A stretch of 64,000 nt of DNA from Gemmatimonadaceae bacterium (GTDB lineage Bacteria; Gemmatimonadota; Gemmatimonadetes; Gemmatimonadales; Gemmatimonadaceae). The position numbers and the translations under genes were made by a program. Below, piece after piece: positions 50,480 to 59,800 of this stretch (position 1 is its first letter; every line of letters starts with the position of its first letter). The stretch is from contig DATLTC010000054.1 in the NCBI GenBank assembly GCA_035533755.1, positions 1 through 64,000 on the forward strand, written 5' to 3'. The notes under the pieces were generated by a model. The model made no database searches and was not told the origin of the DNA. It saw only the letters and a list, made by a program, of their open reading frames with translations.

Positions 50480-53302
50480 ATGCGCCGACTTCTCCTGATC
50501 CTCGTGTTCGCCTGTGGCGGGCTGGCCCACGCCCAGACCGGACCGTTGGTGGCCGACTCAGGCCGCTTCCTGCTCCGCGGCAAGCCGTTCCAGATCATCG
50601 CCGGTTCCATGCACTACGCGCGCGTGCCGCGCGCGTACTGGCGCGACCGGCTGGAGAAGGCCCGCGCGATGGGCCTCAACACGATCACGACATACGTGTT
50701 CTGGAATCTCCACGAGCCCTCGCCCGGCCACTACGACTTCTCCGGCCAGAACGACATCGCCGAGTACCTCCGCATCGCCCAGCAGGTGGGGCTGCACGTG
50801 ATCCTGCGCCCCGGCCCGTACGTGTGCGCCGAATGGGACCTGGGCGGATATCCCGCCTGGCTGTTCGCCGACTCGGGCATCGTGCTGCGCAGCACCGACC
50901 CCAAATTCACCCGGCCCGCCCAGCGCTGGCTCGACCGGCTGGGCAAGGAAGTCACGCCACTGCTCGCCAGCCACGGCGGTCCGATCATCGCCGTGCAGGT
51001 GGAGAACGAGTACGGCTCGTTCGGCAAGGACACGGCCTACCTGGAGTGGCAGCTCGCCGCGCTCCGCCACGCCGGATTCAACGACGTGCTGCTCTACACC
51101 GCCGACGGCGACTACCAGCTGCCGCACGGGACGCTCCCCCAGCTGCCCGCCGTGGTGAACTTCGGCCCCGGCGAGGCGGACAGCGCGTTCGCGCGGCTGC
51201 AGAGCTTTCGCCCCGACGGCCCGCTGATGACGGGCGAGTACTGGGCCGGCTGGTTCGACCAGTGGGGACGCCCGCACCACACCACCGATGCCGCGCAGCA
51301 GACACGCGAGTTGGCGTGGATGCTCGGCCGCGGCTACTCGGTGAACCTCTACATGTTCCACGGCGGCACGACGTTCGGGTTCATGAACGGCGCCAACATC
51401 GACGGCGGCCACTATCACCCGCAGACCACCAGCTACGACTACGACGCCGCGCTCGACGAGTCGGGGCGCCCCACGCCCAAGTACTACGCCTTCCGCGACG
51501 TGATCGCCAAGCACACCGGCATCACGCCGCCGCCGGTGCCGGACACCCCGCCGCCGATCGCCGTGCCCCCGTTCCCGCTCGCGCAGGCGGCGTCGCTCTG
51601 GAGCCAGCTCCCCACGCCGGTGCACGTGGCGCGGCCCCGCAGCATGGAGACGTTCGGCCAATCGTACGGCTACATCCTGTACCGCACCACCGTCGGCCCC
51701 GCCACCGCCGGTGAGTTGGTGGTGCGCGACGTGCGCGACTACGCGCAGGTGTACGTGAACGGCGCCCTGGCCGGCACCATGGACCGTCGGCTCGACCAGG
51801 ACAGCATGGCCCTGGCGCTTCCCGCCCACGCCCGGCTCGACCTCCTGGTGGAGAACACCGGACGCGTGAACTTCGCCCGGCCGCTGCTCACCGAGCAGCA
51901 GGGCATCACGCATTCGGTATCGCTCGCCGGCCAAGAGCTGACCGGGTGGGACGTGTACACCCTCCCCATGTCGTCCACGCCGAATCCCGCGTTCCACGAC
52001 GGCGCGCCGGCCGGCCCCGCGTTCTACCGCGGCGAGTTCCAGGTCGCCAAACCCGGCGACACCTTTCTCGACATGCGCGGCTGGGGCAAGGGCACGGTCT
52101 GGGTGAACGGACACCAGCTGGGCCGCTTCTGGTACATCGGTCCGCAGCAGACGCTGTACGTGCCCGGCCCCTGGCTGCACCGCGGCAGCAACGAGGTCGT
52201 GGTGTTCGACCTGATGCACCCCGAACGCCGCACGCTGGCCGGACTGGCGCATCCGATCCTCGACGACCTGCAGCCCACCACCCCCGCAGCCCCCGCCGGC
52301 GCCGCCGGCGCCCAGCGTCCCGAGGCCCTCTGGTACTCCGTGGGCCACGACGCGAGCACCGAGAGCTTCGTGGCCCACGCCGATCAGATCGACATCGTCG
52401 CGCCGCAGGTATTCGCGATCGAGCACGACGGCCGCATCCGCGGGCACATCGATCCGCGCGTCGTGCAGACGGCGCGCGACAAGCACGTCAAGCTCGTGCC
52501 GCTGGTCGTGAATCCCGGATTCGACCAGGCCCTGGTTCACCGGGTGCTCACCGTCCCCATCGTGCGGCGGCGCGCCCTGCACAGCCTGGCCGACCTGTGC
52601 CGCGACGAGCATCTGGACGGCATCCAGTTCGATTTCGAGAACGTGAACGTCGCCGACCGCGACGCGTTCACGGCGTTCGTGCGCCAGGCCGTGGACTCGG
52701 TGCATCACGCCGGGTGCACGCTGTCGGCCGCCGTCGTGCCGCGCGCCAGCGACGCGCCCGGATCCACCGCGTACGAGCAGTGGCTGTTCGAGAACTGGCG
52801 CGGCGTGTACGACTACAAGGCGTTGGCCGACACGCTCGACTTCATCTCGTACATGACCTACGCCGAGCACACGGGCGGGACCACGCCGGGCCCGGTGGCG
52901 GGATTCGCGTGGATGGAGGCGTGTCTCCAGCACCTGCTCGCGCTGGGCGTGCCCCCGGCCAAGATCTCCCTGGGCATCCCCTCGTATTCCGACTGGTGGT
53001 ATCCGTTCTACAGCGAGAAGACGGGCGCCCGCTCCGAGGGCCGCGACATCCCGTACGCGCGCGCCGAGAGCCTGCTCACCGCGCACGGCGCGCACGCCAC
53101 CTGGGACGAGGCGCAGCAGTCGCCGTTCGCCGTATGGAGCGACCACGGGTTGTTCAATTACCTGTGGATCGAGGACGCCCGCGCCTTCGCCGCCAAACTC
53201 GCGCTGGTGCGCCAATACCACCTGCGCGGCTATTCGGTGTGGGTGCTGGGCACGGAGGATCCGCTCGTCTGGCCGGCGATCGCCGCCGCGGGACGACCGT
53301 AG
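50480..53302 (+). CDS. Exported GH35 beta-galactosidase fused to a GH18-like (YaaH-type) domain
   Basis: 940 residues from the ATG at 50480, with a signal peptide (MRRLLLILVFACGGLAHAQ). The GH35 catalytic domain covers about 25-340: acid/base E177 (QVENEYGSF), nucleophile E253 (MTGEYWAGWFDQWG), and the substrate strip MHYARVPRAYW. Beta-galactosidase jelly-roll domains follow to about 600 (FLDMRGWGKGTVWVNGHQLG). A Pro/Ala linker then leads to a second TIM barrel (about 615-940) of GH18 type: D713-G-I-Q-F-D718-F-E720 (DxxDxDxE with Gln in place of one Asp), TYAEHTGGTTPGP and SLGIPSYSDWWYPF. It should trim beta-galactosides and possibly a GlcNAc-containing or related polymer. Confidence 0.9.
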   Translation: MRRLLLILVFACGGLAHAQTGPLVADSGRFLLRGKPFQIIAGSMHYARVPRAYWRDRLEKARAMGLNTITTYVFWNLHEPSPGHYDFSGQNDIAEYLRIAQQVGLHVILRPGPYVCAEWDLGGYPAWLFADSGIVLRSTDPKFTRPAQRWLDRLGKEVTPLLASHGGPIIAVQVENEYGSFGKDTAYLEWQLAALRHAGFNDVLLYTADGDYQLPHGTLPQLPAVVNFGPGEADSAFARLQSFRPDGPLMTGEYWAGWFDQWGRPHHTTDAAQQTRELAWMLGRGYSVNLYMFHGGTTFGFMNGANIDGGHYHPQTTSYDYDAALDESGRPTPKYYAFRDVIAKHTGITPPPVPDTPPPIAVPPFPLAQAASLWSQLPTPVHVARPRSMETFGQSYGYILYRTTVGPATAGELVVRDVRDYAQVYVNGALAGTMDRRLDQDSMALALPAHARLDLLVENTGRVNFARPLLTEQQGITHSVSLAGQELTGWDVYTLPMSSTPNPAFHDGAPAGPAFYRGEFQVAKPGDTFLDMRGWGKGTVWVNGHQLGRFWYIGPQQTLYVPGPWLHRGSNEVVVFDLMHPERRTLAGLAHPILDDLQPTTPAAPAGAAGAQRPEALWYSVGHDASTESFVAHADQIDIVAPQVFAIEHDGRIRGHIDPRVVQTARDKHVKLVPLVVNPGFDQALVHRVLTVPIVRRRALHSLADLCRDEHLDGIQFDFENVNVADRDAFTAFVRQAVDSVHHAGCTLSAAVVPRASDAPGSTAYEQWLFENWRGVYDYKALADTLDFISYMTYAEHTGGTTPGPVAGFAWMEACLQHLLALGVPPAKISLGIPSYSDWWYPFYSEKTGARSEGRDIPYARAESLLTAHGAHATWDEAQQSPFAVWSDHGLFNYLWIEDARAFAAKLALVRQYHLRGYSVWVLGTEDPLVWPAIAAAGRP

Positions 53303-53309
53303 CCGCGCG

Positions 53310-54011
53310 CTACACCGACGTTCCCACGAGCCGGCCGACGCCGGCCGTGAGTCCCATGGCCAGCGCGCCCCAGAAGGTCACGCGCGCCGCGCCCGCAAAC
53401 ACCGGGGCGCCGCCCGTCTGAGCCGCCAGGGCGCCGAGCCCGGCCAGGAACACCAGCGACGCGCCGATCACCCACGGAATCAGCACCCCCGCGGGGACGA
53501 CGGCGCTGGTGATGAGCGGCAGCGCCGCTCCGACGGCGAATGTGGCCGCCGATGCCATCGCCGCCTGGATCGGGCGCGCCGTGACCACTTCGGAGATCCC
53601 CAACTCGTCGCGCGCATGCGCGCCCAGCGCATCCTTTACCATGAGCTGTTCGGCCACCTGATGCGCGAGCGCCGAATCCAAGCCGCGCTTCACGTAGATG
53701 GCCGCCAGCTCTTCGCGTTCGGCCTTGGGATCGGCGGCCAGCTCCGCGCGCTCGCGCGCCAGGTCCGCCTGTTCGGTCTCGGCCTGCGATTTCACGGACA
53801 CGTATTCCCCCGCCGCCATCGACATGGCGCCCGCCATGAGCCCCGCCACGCCGGCTAGCAGGATCTGGGCGCGCCCGGAGTCGGCCGCGGCCACGCCCAC
53901 CAGCAGACTGGCCGTGGAGACGATGCCGTCGTTGGCGCCGAGCACGGCGGCGCGCAGCCAGCCGATGCGTTCGGTGCGATGGCGTTCGACGTGTCGCGCA
54001 GGGGGTTTCAC
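53310..54011 (-). CDS. VIT1/CCC1-family (vacuolar iron transporter-like) membrane protein
   Basis: 233 residues from the GTG at 54011, preceded by GAGGA with 7-8 bases spacing; the frame is open for 109 more codons across the promoter of the divergent gene, but those residues are not VIT-like. Five hydrophobic helices are present, with the family motif GWLRAAVLGANDGIVSTASLLVGV and MAAGEYVSVKSQAETEQADLA. The soluble cytoplasmic insertion (about 80-145) is rich in Glu/Lys. The family moves Fe2+ or Mn2+ out of the cytoplasm. It is convergent with the GH35 gene, with 7 bp between stops. Confidence 0.9.
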   Translation of the reverse strand: MKPPARHVERHRTERIGWLRAAVLGANDGIVSTASLLVGVAAADSGRAQILLAGVAGLMAGAMSMAAGEYVSVKSQAETEQADLARERAELAADPKAEREELAAIYVKRGLDSALAHQVAEQLMVKDALGAHARDELGISEVVTARPIQAAMASAATFAVGAALPLITSAVVPAGVLIPWVIGASLVFLAGLGALAAQTGGAPVFAGAARVTFWGALAMGLTAGVGRLVGTSV

Positions 54012-54150
54012 GGCGTGTTCCTCGGGGTCGGCGTCCCTTTCAATATGGTGTACCGCACGGTATTTCTGGGATGCCCCCAGCGGCGACCCTCGGCCCCGTG
54101 TCATGGCCTGCGGCCGCCGGGCGGCGATGGACCCCCAGACCGGAGTTCCG

Positions 54151-56238
54151 ATGCGTTGTCGTCTTCTGTTCGCACTCACGGCGTTCGGCGCGCTCGCCGC
54201 GCTGCCCGTCCCGTCCGCGGCGCAGGGCGCCGCGAAGTACCCGGCGCGTGCCATCCAGCACGACGTGCCGATGACCGACATGATCCAGCGCGCCTTCGCC
54301 GCAGGCACCCGCGACTCGACGGGCCGCCCCGGCCCCAACTACTGGCAGCTGTGGACCGACTACGCGATCACCGCGCGATTCGATCCGTCCACCGGCCTGC
54401 TCACCGGCCACGAGCACGTGGTGGTGCAGAACAACGGCCCCAACGAGATGCGCGAGATCGTGCTGCGCCTGGACCAGAATCTGTTCGCGGCCAACGTGCC
54501 GCGCGCCGAGGTGGTCACCGACATCACCGACGGCATGCAGGTGACCGGGCTCAGCGTGGACGGCCGGAGCGTAGCGTTGAATCCCGGCGCGGCGCCCCGC
54601 CGGTTCGGCCGCGGCGGCCGCGGCGCGGCGCCGCCCCCGGTGACGCTCAGCGCGTTCGACATGTCGCAGACCTCGGCCACGATCACGCTGCCCGACCCCG
54701 TGCCGGCGCACGGCAGCGTGACGCTCGACGCCGACTGGCACTTCACCGTGCCCAAGGTGGCGGCGCCCACCCGCGGCATCCGCATGGGCGCGTGGGGCGA
54801 TTCCCTGTACCAGGTGGGCCAGTGGTATCCGCGGGTGGCCGTGTTCGACGATCTCCGCCAGGGCGGCTGGGACACCGAGCCGTACCTCGGGCCATCAGAA
54901 TTTTATAATAATTTCGGTCACTTCGACGTGCGGCTCGACCTCCCGGCGGGATGGGTGGTGGGCGCCACGGGCATCCTGCAGAATCCCCAGGACGTGCTGA
55001 CCGCGGCCGAGCGCGAACGGCTGGCGGCGGCGCTCGGATCCGACTCGACCACGCGCATCGTCGGGCCCGGCGACTTCGGACCCGGCAAGGCGACCGCGGC
55101 CGGCGACCGGCTGACCTGGCACTTCGTGGCCGACACCGCGGGCGACGTGGCCTGGGCCACGTCGGATCAGTTCGTGTGGGACGCCACGCGCGCCGTCATT
55201 CCGGGCAAGGCGGCGCCGGTGCCGATCAACGTCATGTACCTGCCCGGCCACGCCACACAGTACGCCGACGCCGGCCCCACCGTGCGCCACGCGCTGCAGT
55301 TCTACTCCAGGCTGTGGCTGCCGTATGCGTTCCCCACGATCACGATGGTGGACGGGCCGGAGCTGGGCATGGAATATCCGATGTTCATCATGTCGAGCGT
55401 CGGAGCGTCGGACCACGAAACCGGGCATGAATGGTGGCCGATGACGCTGGGCACCAACGAGACCTGGTATCCGTTCATGGACGAGGGATTCAACCAGTAC
55501 ATGAACATCCTCTCGGCGGCCGATCGCGCCGGCAAGGTGCCCGACCTCGACGGACGCGGCCAGAGCTACGGCCGCACGAGCGGCAACGAGCGTGAAGGGC
55601 CGATGATGTGGGACGCCAACTACGGCGGCCCGATGTACCAGTTCCAGGCCTACAGCAAGGCGCCGATGATGCTGTCGATGCTGGGCGGCGTCGTGGGCGA
55701 CAGCGCGGTCTGGCGCGCGATGAGCGAGTACGCGCACGCCTGGCGGTTCAAGCACCCGTCGCCGTGGGATTACATGTTCTTCATGAACAACGCCCTGCAC
55801 CGGAACCTGAATTGGTTCTGGTACTACTGGCTATTCACCACCGACGGCGTGGACGGCTCCATCCAGAACGTCACGCACGCCGGCGCGCGCACGATCGTCA
55901 CCGTGCACCAGGCGGGCGAGATGCCATCGCCGGTGGTGCTCGCCGTGCACTTCGCGTCCAAGGGAGCGGCCATTCGCCACATGGCCAACGCGACGATGGT
56001 GGACGACTCCACCGCGCTCGTCACCTATCCGGTGGACGTGTGGTTCAGCGGCAGCCGGACGTTCAGGGCGACGCTCGACTTCGGGGCGCGGAAGATCGAC
56101 CGCATCGTGCTCGATCCCCACTGCCGGTTCCCCGATAAGAACGTGGAAGACAACACGTGGCCGCGGCAGCCGCAGGCCGCGGAGGCAGCGGGCGCGGAAG
56201 CGCCCGGCCGCTTCGGGCCACCGGTGTGCAAGGGGTGA
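54151..56238 (+). CDS. Exported M1-family zinc metallopeptidase
   Basis: 695 residues from the ATG at 54151 (GGAG 6 bases upstream), with a signal peptide (MRCRLLFALTAFGALAALPV, cleavage near SAAQG). The M1 catalytic site is complete: H422-E423-x-x-H426 (SDHETGHEWWP) and E445 18 residues later (FMDEGFNQY). The N-terminal beta domain includes the block GRPGPNYWQLWTDYAITARF, which is repeated in the paralogue at 62122. There is a loop rich in Gly/Arg/Ala (about 150-165). The canonical GxMEN exopeptidase motif reads LGMEYPM, so it may be an endopeptidase-like or atypical aminopeptidase. Confidence 0.92.
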   Translation: MRCRLLFALTAFGALAALPVPSAAQGAAKYPARAIQHDVPMTDMIQRAFAAGTRDSTGRPGPNYWQLWTDYAITARFDPSTGLLTGHEHVVVQNNGPNEMREIVLRLDQNLFAANVPRAEVVTDITDGMQVTGLSVDGRSVALNPGAAPRRFGRGGRGAAPPPVTLSAFDMSQTSATITLPDPVPAHGSVTLDADWHFTVPKVAAPTRGIRMGAWGDSLYQVGQWYPRVAVFDDLRQGGWDTEPYLGPSEFYNNFGHFDVRLDLPAGWVVGATGILQNPQDVLTAAERERLAAALGSDSTTRIVGPGDFGPGKATAAGDRLTWHFVADTAGDVAWATSDQFVWDATRAVIPGKAAPVPINVMYLPGHATQYADAGPTVRHALQFYSRLWLPYAFPTITMVDGPELGMEYPMFIMSSVGASDHETGHEWWPMTLGTNETWYPFMDEGFNQYMNILSAADRAGKVPDLDGRGQSYGRTSGNEREGPMMWDANYGGPMYQFQAYSKAPMMLSMLGGVVGDSAVWRAMSEYAHAWRFKHPSPWDYMFFMNNALHRNLNWFWYYWLFTTDGVDGSIQNVTHAGARTIVTVHQAGEMPSPVVLAVHFASKGAAIRHMANATMVDDSTALVTYPVDVWFSGSRTFRATLDFGARKIDRIVLDPHCRFPDKNVEDNTWPRQPQAAEAAGAEAPGRFGPPVCKG

Positions 56239-56270
56239 CCGCGGCATAGACAACGGACAATCCTCCATAG

Positions 56271-56307
56271 ACAATGCCCGCCGGCGCAGTGCGCCGGCGG
56301 GCATTGT
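56271..56307. terminator. 17-bp perfect hairpin between convergent genes
   Basis: ACAATGCCCGCCGGCGC, the loop AGT, then the exact reverse complement. It lies between the stops of the M1 peptidase (56238) and cytochrome c (56329), well placed to terminate both. CATAGACAA is present twice just upstream (56245-56253, 56266-56274). Confidence 0.85.
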
Positions 56308-56328
56308 ACCACCAATGGTGTTACGCGG

Positions 56329-56859
56329 TCACTTGCCCTGGTGGCTGATCGCGTAGACGTACGCCGACACCGACTTGATCTGCTCGGGGGTGAGCTGCGC
56401 GCCCCCCATCGGCATCATGGGCGCCACATACGGCGCCGTCGGCTTGGGCATGCCTTCGGTCACGCGCTTCTGGATGAACGCGTAGCTGCCGTCGCCGGTG
56501 AGCCACACCGTGTCGGCCAGCGACGGCGCCAGGACCGTTCCCTTGGCATCCACGCCGTGGCAGGTGGCGCACAGCCCGCCAGCCTTCTGCCCGTGAAAGA
56601 TGCTGTCGCCTTCGGCGACCATCGCCGCCGTGGCGCCCGCCGGCGGCGCGCCCGCCGTGGGCGCAGTGGGAGCAGCAGCAGGGGCAGCTGCCGGCGCCGC
56701 CGCCGCCGCAGCCGCAGCCGCAGCCGCCGCGGAATCCGCCGTTTTCGAGGCGGCCTTCTCGCCGCCGCCACACGCCATCAGCAAGAAGGCCGACGCCACG
56801 ACCGTCGTCCCCGCCACGCGCCCTGCAGCGCCGACCAACACTCGACCAGAAATATGCAT
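56329..56859 (-). CDS. Lipoprotein monohaem cytochrome c
   Basis: 176 residues from the ATG at 56859, with GGAGG 5 bases upstream. The lipobox LLMAC puts the lipid-carrying Cys at 30. A polyalanine-rich linker follows (12 Ala at 44-55, then PAAAP repeats), and then one class I c-type haem site C97-A-T-C100-H101 with a likely Met axial ligand at 149 or 151 (APMMPMGG). The C-terminal helix is the usual EQIKSVSAYVYAI. It should carry electrons at the periplasmic face. It stands alone, divergent from the sugar isomerase-like gene at 57080 (220 bp), an interval with only TA-rich promoter-like elements. Confidence 0.93.
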   Translation of the reverse strand: MHISGRVLVGAAGRVAGTTVVASAFLLMACGGGEKAASKTADSAAAAAAAAAAAAPAAAPAAAPTAPTAGAPPAGATAAMVAEGDSIFHGQKAGGLCATCHGVDAKGTVLAPSLADTVWLTGDGSYAFIQKRVTEGMPKPTAPYVAPMMPMGGAQLTPEQIKSVSAYVYAISHQGK

Positions 56860-57079
56860 CCCATCCTCCCGGATCTCGAACTGTTTAGAGTAGTAGACGC
56901 CTGCGGGAAGGGGCGAGAGCAGAGTCGTCGCCGGCTCAGCCCCTCGGTCCGACTCCCGTAGAGGCCACGATATGATGCTACACCGATTCGCGGCGCTGTA
57001 AAGCCGCCCAACGCCCAACGCCCGGCGCCGCCCTGCGCCGCCGCTTGCGGCGTTCCGTGCCCCGCCCACAGCTTGAGGC

Positions 57080-57919
57080 ATGCACCGTCGCCGCTTCCTC
57101 CAATCACTCGGCGCCTCGCTGGCAGGCGCGGCCCTGGCGCCCCGCCTGCCCCTTGGGCAGCGGCGCCTGCGTCGCGTGGGGCTCGAGCTGTATTCCGTGC
57201 GCGGCGCGATGAAGCGCGATCCCGAGGGCACCCTGGCCGCGGTGCGCGCCATCGGCTACGACGATGTGGAGTTGCTCTGGTCGTTCGACAATTTTGGCCG
57301 CACGCCGCAGCAGGTCAAGGCAACGCTCGACCGGCTGGGGCTGCGCGCGCCGTCGGCCCACATCGCGCCCGAACTGCTGGCCGGCGACTGGGAGACCAGC
57401 CTCGAAACGGCGCGGTATCTGGGGCACGAGTTTCTCATCGTGCCCAGCCTGCCCGACGCCACCAACCACTCGCTCGACGCCTGGCAGGAGTGGGCCGACC
57501 GGTTCAACGTCGCCGGCGCGGCGGCGCGCAAGGCCGGCGTGTGGCTGGCGTTCCACAACGAGCCGGAGCACATGCGCCCCATCGACGGGCAGGTGCCATA
57601 CGACCTGTTCGTCGCGCGCACCGATCCCAAGGCGGTCTGCCTACAGTTGGACTTCGGCAACATGGCGGTGGGCGGCGGCGATCCGATGGCATACCTCATG
57701 CGGTATCGCGACCGCTACCGGACCTTCCACGTGAAGGACGTGGTGCGCGACCGCACGCATGACACGGAACTCGGCACCGGCGTGCTGGACCTGCGGGCGC
57801 TGCTCGCGGCCATTCCCGACATCGACGCCAAGCCCTGCTACATCGAGCAGGAGAGTCCGGCCGACGAGATGGCCAGCGCCCGCGCGAACTACCGCTACCT
57901 GTCCAGGCTGGAGTTCTGA
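57080..57919 (+). CDS. Tat-exported xylose-isomerase-like TIM-barrel (sugar phosphate isomerase/epimerase family)
   Basis: 279 residues. The N-terminal twin-arginine signal HRRRFLQSLGASLAGAALA points to Tat export. The barrel has typical blocks of the AP-endonuclease-2/xylose-isomerase superfamily: VGLELYSVRG, GYDDVELLWSF, HNEPEHMRP, LQLDFGNMAVGGGD, TFHVKDVVRD, YIEQES. Conserved Glu, His and Asp residues likely bind a metal. Such proteins isomerise sugars or act on inositol derivatives, and the substrate cannot be named. It ends 7 bp from the convergent secreted protein at 57927. Confidence 0.88.
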   Translation: MHRRRFLQSLGASLAGAALAPRLPLGQRRLRRVGLELYSVRGAMKRDPEGTLAAVRAIGYDDVELLWSFDNFGRTPQQVKATLDRLGLRAPSAHIAPELLAGDWETSLETARYLGHEFLIVPSLPDATNHSLDAWQEWADRFNVAGAAARKAGVWLAFHNEPEHMRPIDGQVPYDLFVARTDPKAVCLQLDFGNMAVGGGDPMAYLMRYRDRYRTFHVKDVVRDRTHDTELGTGVLDLRALLAAIPDIDAKPCYIEQESPADEMASARANYRYLSRLEF

Positions 57920-57926
57920 GGCGGCG

Positions 57927-59642
57927 TCACGAGCCCCCGCACCCCGGCATGCGGAACGCGCCGATCCGCGTCGAGTAGCGGTCGGCGTCAGGCTTGAAGT
58001 AATCGCCCACGTACCAGATGGTGCAGTCGTCGCTCGGATCCACCGCCGTCTGCGTGTAGTCTTCCCAGCGGAGCGTGGTGGTCTGCGCCGCCCGGCCCGT
58101 GGCCAGCACCGCCTCGCGCAGCGTGAGCAGCCCCTTGGGATCGCCCGCCAGGCGGCCGGCAAACCGCTGGCCCGCAAAGTCGGGCGTGCCGCCGAACGAA
58201 TACCCGATGCCGATGTCGCCGCGGGCGTCGATGGCGGCGCTGCCCATCCAGCGATAGAAGCTGTCGGGCGCGTACGTGCCCTGCTGGTACAGGCGGAGCG
58301 CGCGGCCGGCGCCCACCCGGAATTCATACCAGCGCACGCCGCCCCCGCCCTCCGACGTGTTCACCGAGTGCACGGCGACGATCGATTCCTGATCGCCGAT
58401 GCGGCGGTAGACCACGCGGGCCATGAGCTTGTCGCCCTGCGCGTCCAGCCGGCGGTCGGTGCCGGGCTGCGGCACGCAGCTCGAGAGCTGGCCGTCGCAC
58501 AGGTAGTGATACGGCGCCACGGGAATCTTCACCGGCCCGGCCACGCGCGTCCTGGACGGGTCGCGCCAATCCACGTGATACGTCCAGGCATAGATCCCGT
58601 CGTCCTCCATGACGTGATCCAGCTGCGTGCCGCCGGCGGCGAGCATGATGTTGGGCGCTCCGGCCGGCGGGAGCTGCGTGCCCTCGAGGTCGGCGTTGTT
58701 CAGGAAATTCACGCCGTCGATCACCACGCACTGCTCCCCGGCGTCCTCGCCGGCCAGCATCTTCGCGCGGTCGGCCACGCACGCCTGCTTCTGGATCACG
58801 TGGTCGCCGGTGCTCGTGGGCACGTAGTAGCCGTCGGGCCACACGGCGGGACGCGGATAGTCCGGGAACAGCGGGCGGATGAACTCGTAGCGGAAGTACG
58901 GGCCGAACGGGCTCGCGCCGGTGCTCACGGCGTAGCACATCGCGTACGAACCTTTCTCGTCCGCCGGGGGACGGCCGCCGCGCCCACGCCCGCGCGCGGC
59001 GCCGGTGTCGGCACCGGGCGGCGGCGCCGGTGGCTGGTAGAGCGCCACGGCGGGGCCCGGCTGTCCCGGCACGCCTCGCACGCTCTCGCGCGCCGGTCCG
59101 CCCGACACCGGAGGCGGCTGGTCGTCGGCGCGCGGCGGGATGCGCGAGAAGATCGGCATCACGATCAGCCACCGGTTGGCCAGCTGATCGTACCGCGCCA
59201 CGGCGTCCCCGTTGTTGCGCTCGGCGCACGCTCCGCCGAATCCGCGGAACACGTTGTTGGTCTCCACGGGTCCGTACAGCACCTTGCCCGTGGTGTCGAA
59301 CATCCTGCCCTTCTTGGTATAGATCGCCATGCGCGAATTGACGATCTGCACGATGTAGTCGGCGCCAACCGCCAGGGAGTTGTCCGACGGATTGCGCAAT
59401 CGCGCCGACCCCTGCGGGCCCTGGAACCCGGCGCCGAGTCCGTCGAAGCGGGCGAGTAGTTCCGGCGCCGGCCGAGTGCCCGGCGCGCGCTGCTCCACCG
59501 CCGCCGAGCCCGGGGGCACGGTGATGGCGACGGCGCTGGTGTCGGCGCGGCGCGGCGCGGCGGCGTGATGGCGCGCGGCAAGGAGCGCCACGAGGAGCAG
59601 CGCGGGCAGGAGGGCGATGGCGACGCGGATTCTGGCGGTCAT
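57927..59642 (-). CDS. Secreted protein of unknown function
   Basis: 571 residues from the ATG at 59642. The N-terminus (MTARIRVAIALLPALLLVALLAA) is a signal peptide or anchor. The body has regularly spaced beta-strand blocks with aromatic residues (YDQLANRWLIVMPIF, YFRYEFIRPLFPDYPRPAVW, GYYVPTSTGDHVIQKQAC, IMLAAGGTQLDHVMEDDGIYAWTY, WYEFRVG), compatible with a beta-propeller. Cysteine pairs and a Gly/Arg/Pro-rich loop near 200-235 are visible. I recognise no enzymatic motif. It is divergent from the pirin gene with 158 bp between starts, where TATGAT on the minus strand (59691-59696) may be its -10. Confidence 0.8.
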   Translation of the reverse strand: MTARIRVAIALLPALLLVALLAARHHAAAPRRADTSAVAITVPPGSAAVEQRAPGTRPAPELLARFDGLGAGFQGPQGSARLRNPSDNSLAVGADYIVQIVNSRMAIYTKKGRMFDTTGKVLYGPVETNNVFRGFGGACAERNNGDAVARYDQLANRWLIVMPIFSRIPPRADDQPPPVSGGPARESVRGVPGQPGPAVALYQPPAPPPGADTGAARGRGRGGRPPADEKGSYAMCYAVSTGASPFGPYFRYEFIRPLFPDYPRPAVWPDGYYVPTSTGDHVIQKQACVADRAKMLAGEDAGEQCVVIDGVNFLNNADLEGTQLPPAGAPNIMLAAGGTQLDHVMEDDGIYAWTYHVDWRDPSRTRVAGPVKIPVAPYHYLCDGQLSSCVPQPGTDRRLDAQGDKLMARVVYRRIGDQESIVAVHSVNTSEGGGGVRWYEFRVGAGRALRLYQQGTYAPDSFYRWMGSAAIDARGDIGIGYSFGGTPDFAGQRFAGRLAGDPKGLLTLREAVLATGRAAQTTTLRWEDYTQTAVDPSDDCTIWYVGDYFKPDADRYSTRIGAFRMPGCGGS

Positions 59643-59749
59643 GAGCGGCGACGGGATGAGAGCGGAGCGCGGCGGGAGGGCGCCCGGCCTATCATAGCGC
59701 CGGGAGACCGGCCGGGCGAGCTGGAACCGGGCCCCCTTGCCGGCATTTC

Positions 59750-59757
59750 TAGATTGC
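59750..59757 (+). promoter_or_regulatory. TAGATTGC promoter-like element upstream of pirin gene
   Basis: TAGATT identical to the element before the GH35 gene, 43 bases before the ATG at 59801. Here a proper Shine-Dalgarno (GGAGG) precedes the start, so the transcript has a normal leader. Confidence 0.4.
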
Positions 59758-59800
59758 CTGGTGAGCCCCCGTTTCGGGGCGCGAGGATTCCGGAGGATCC

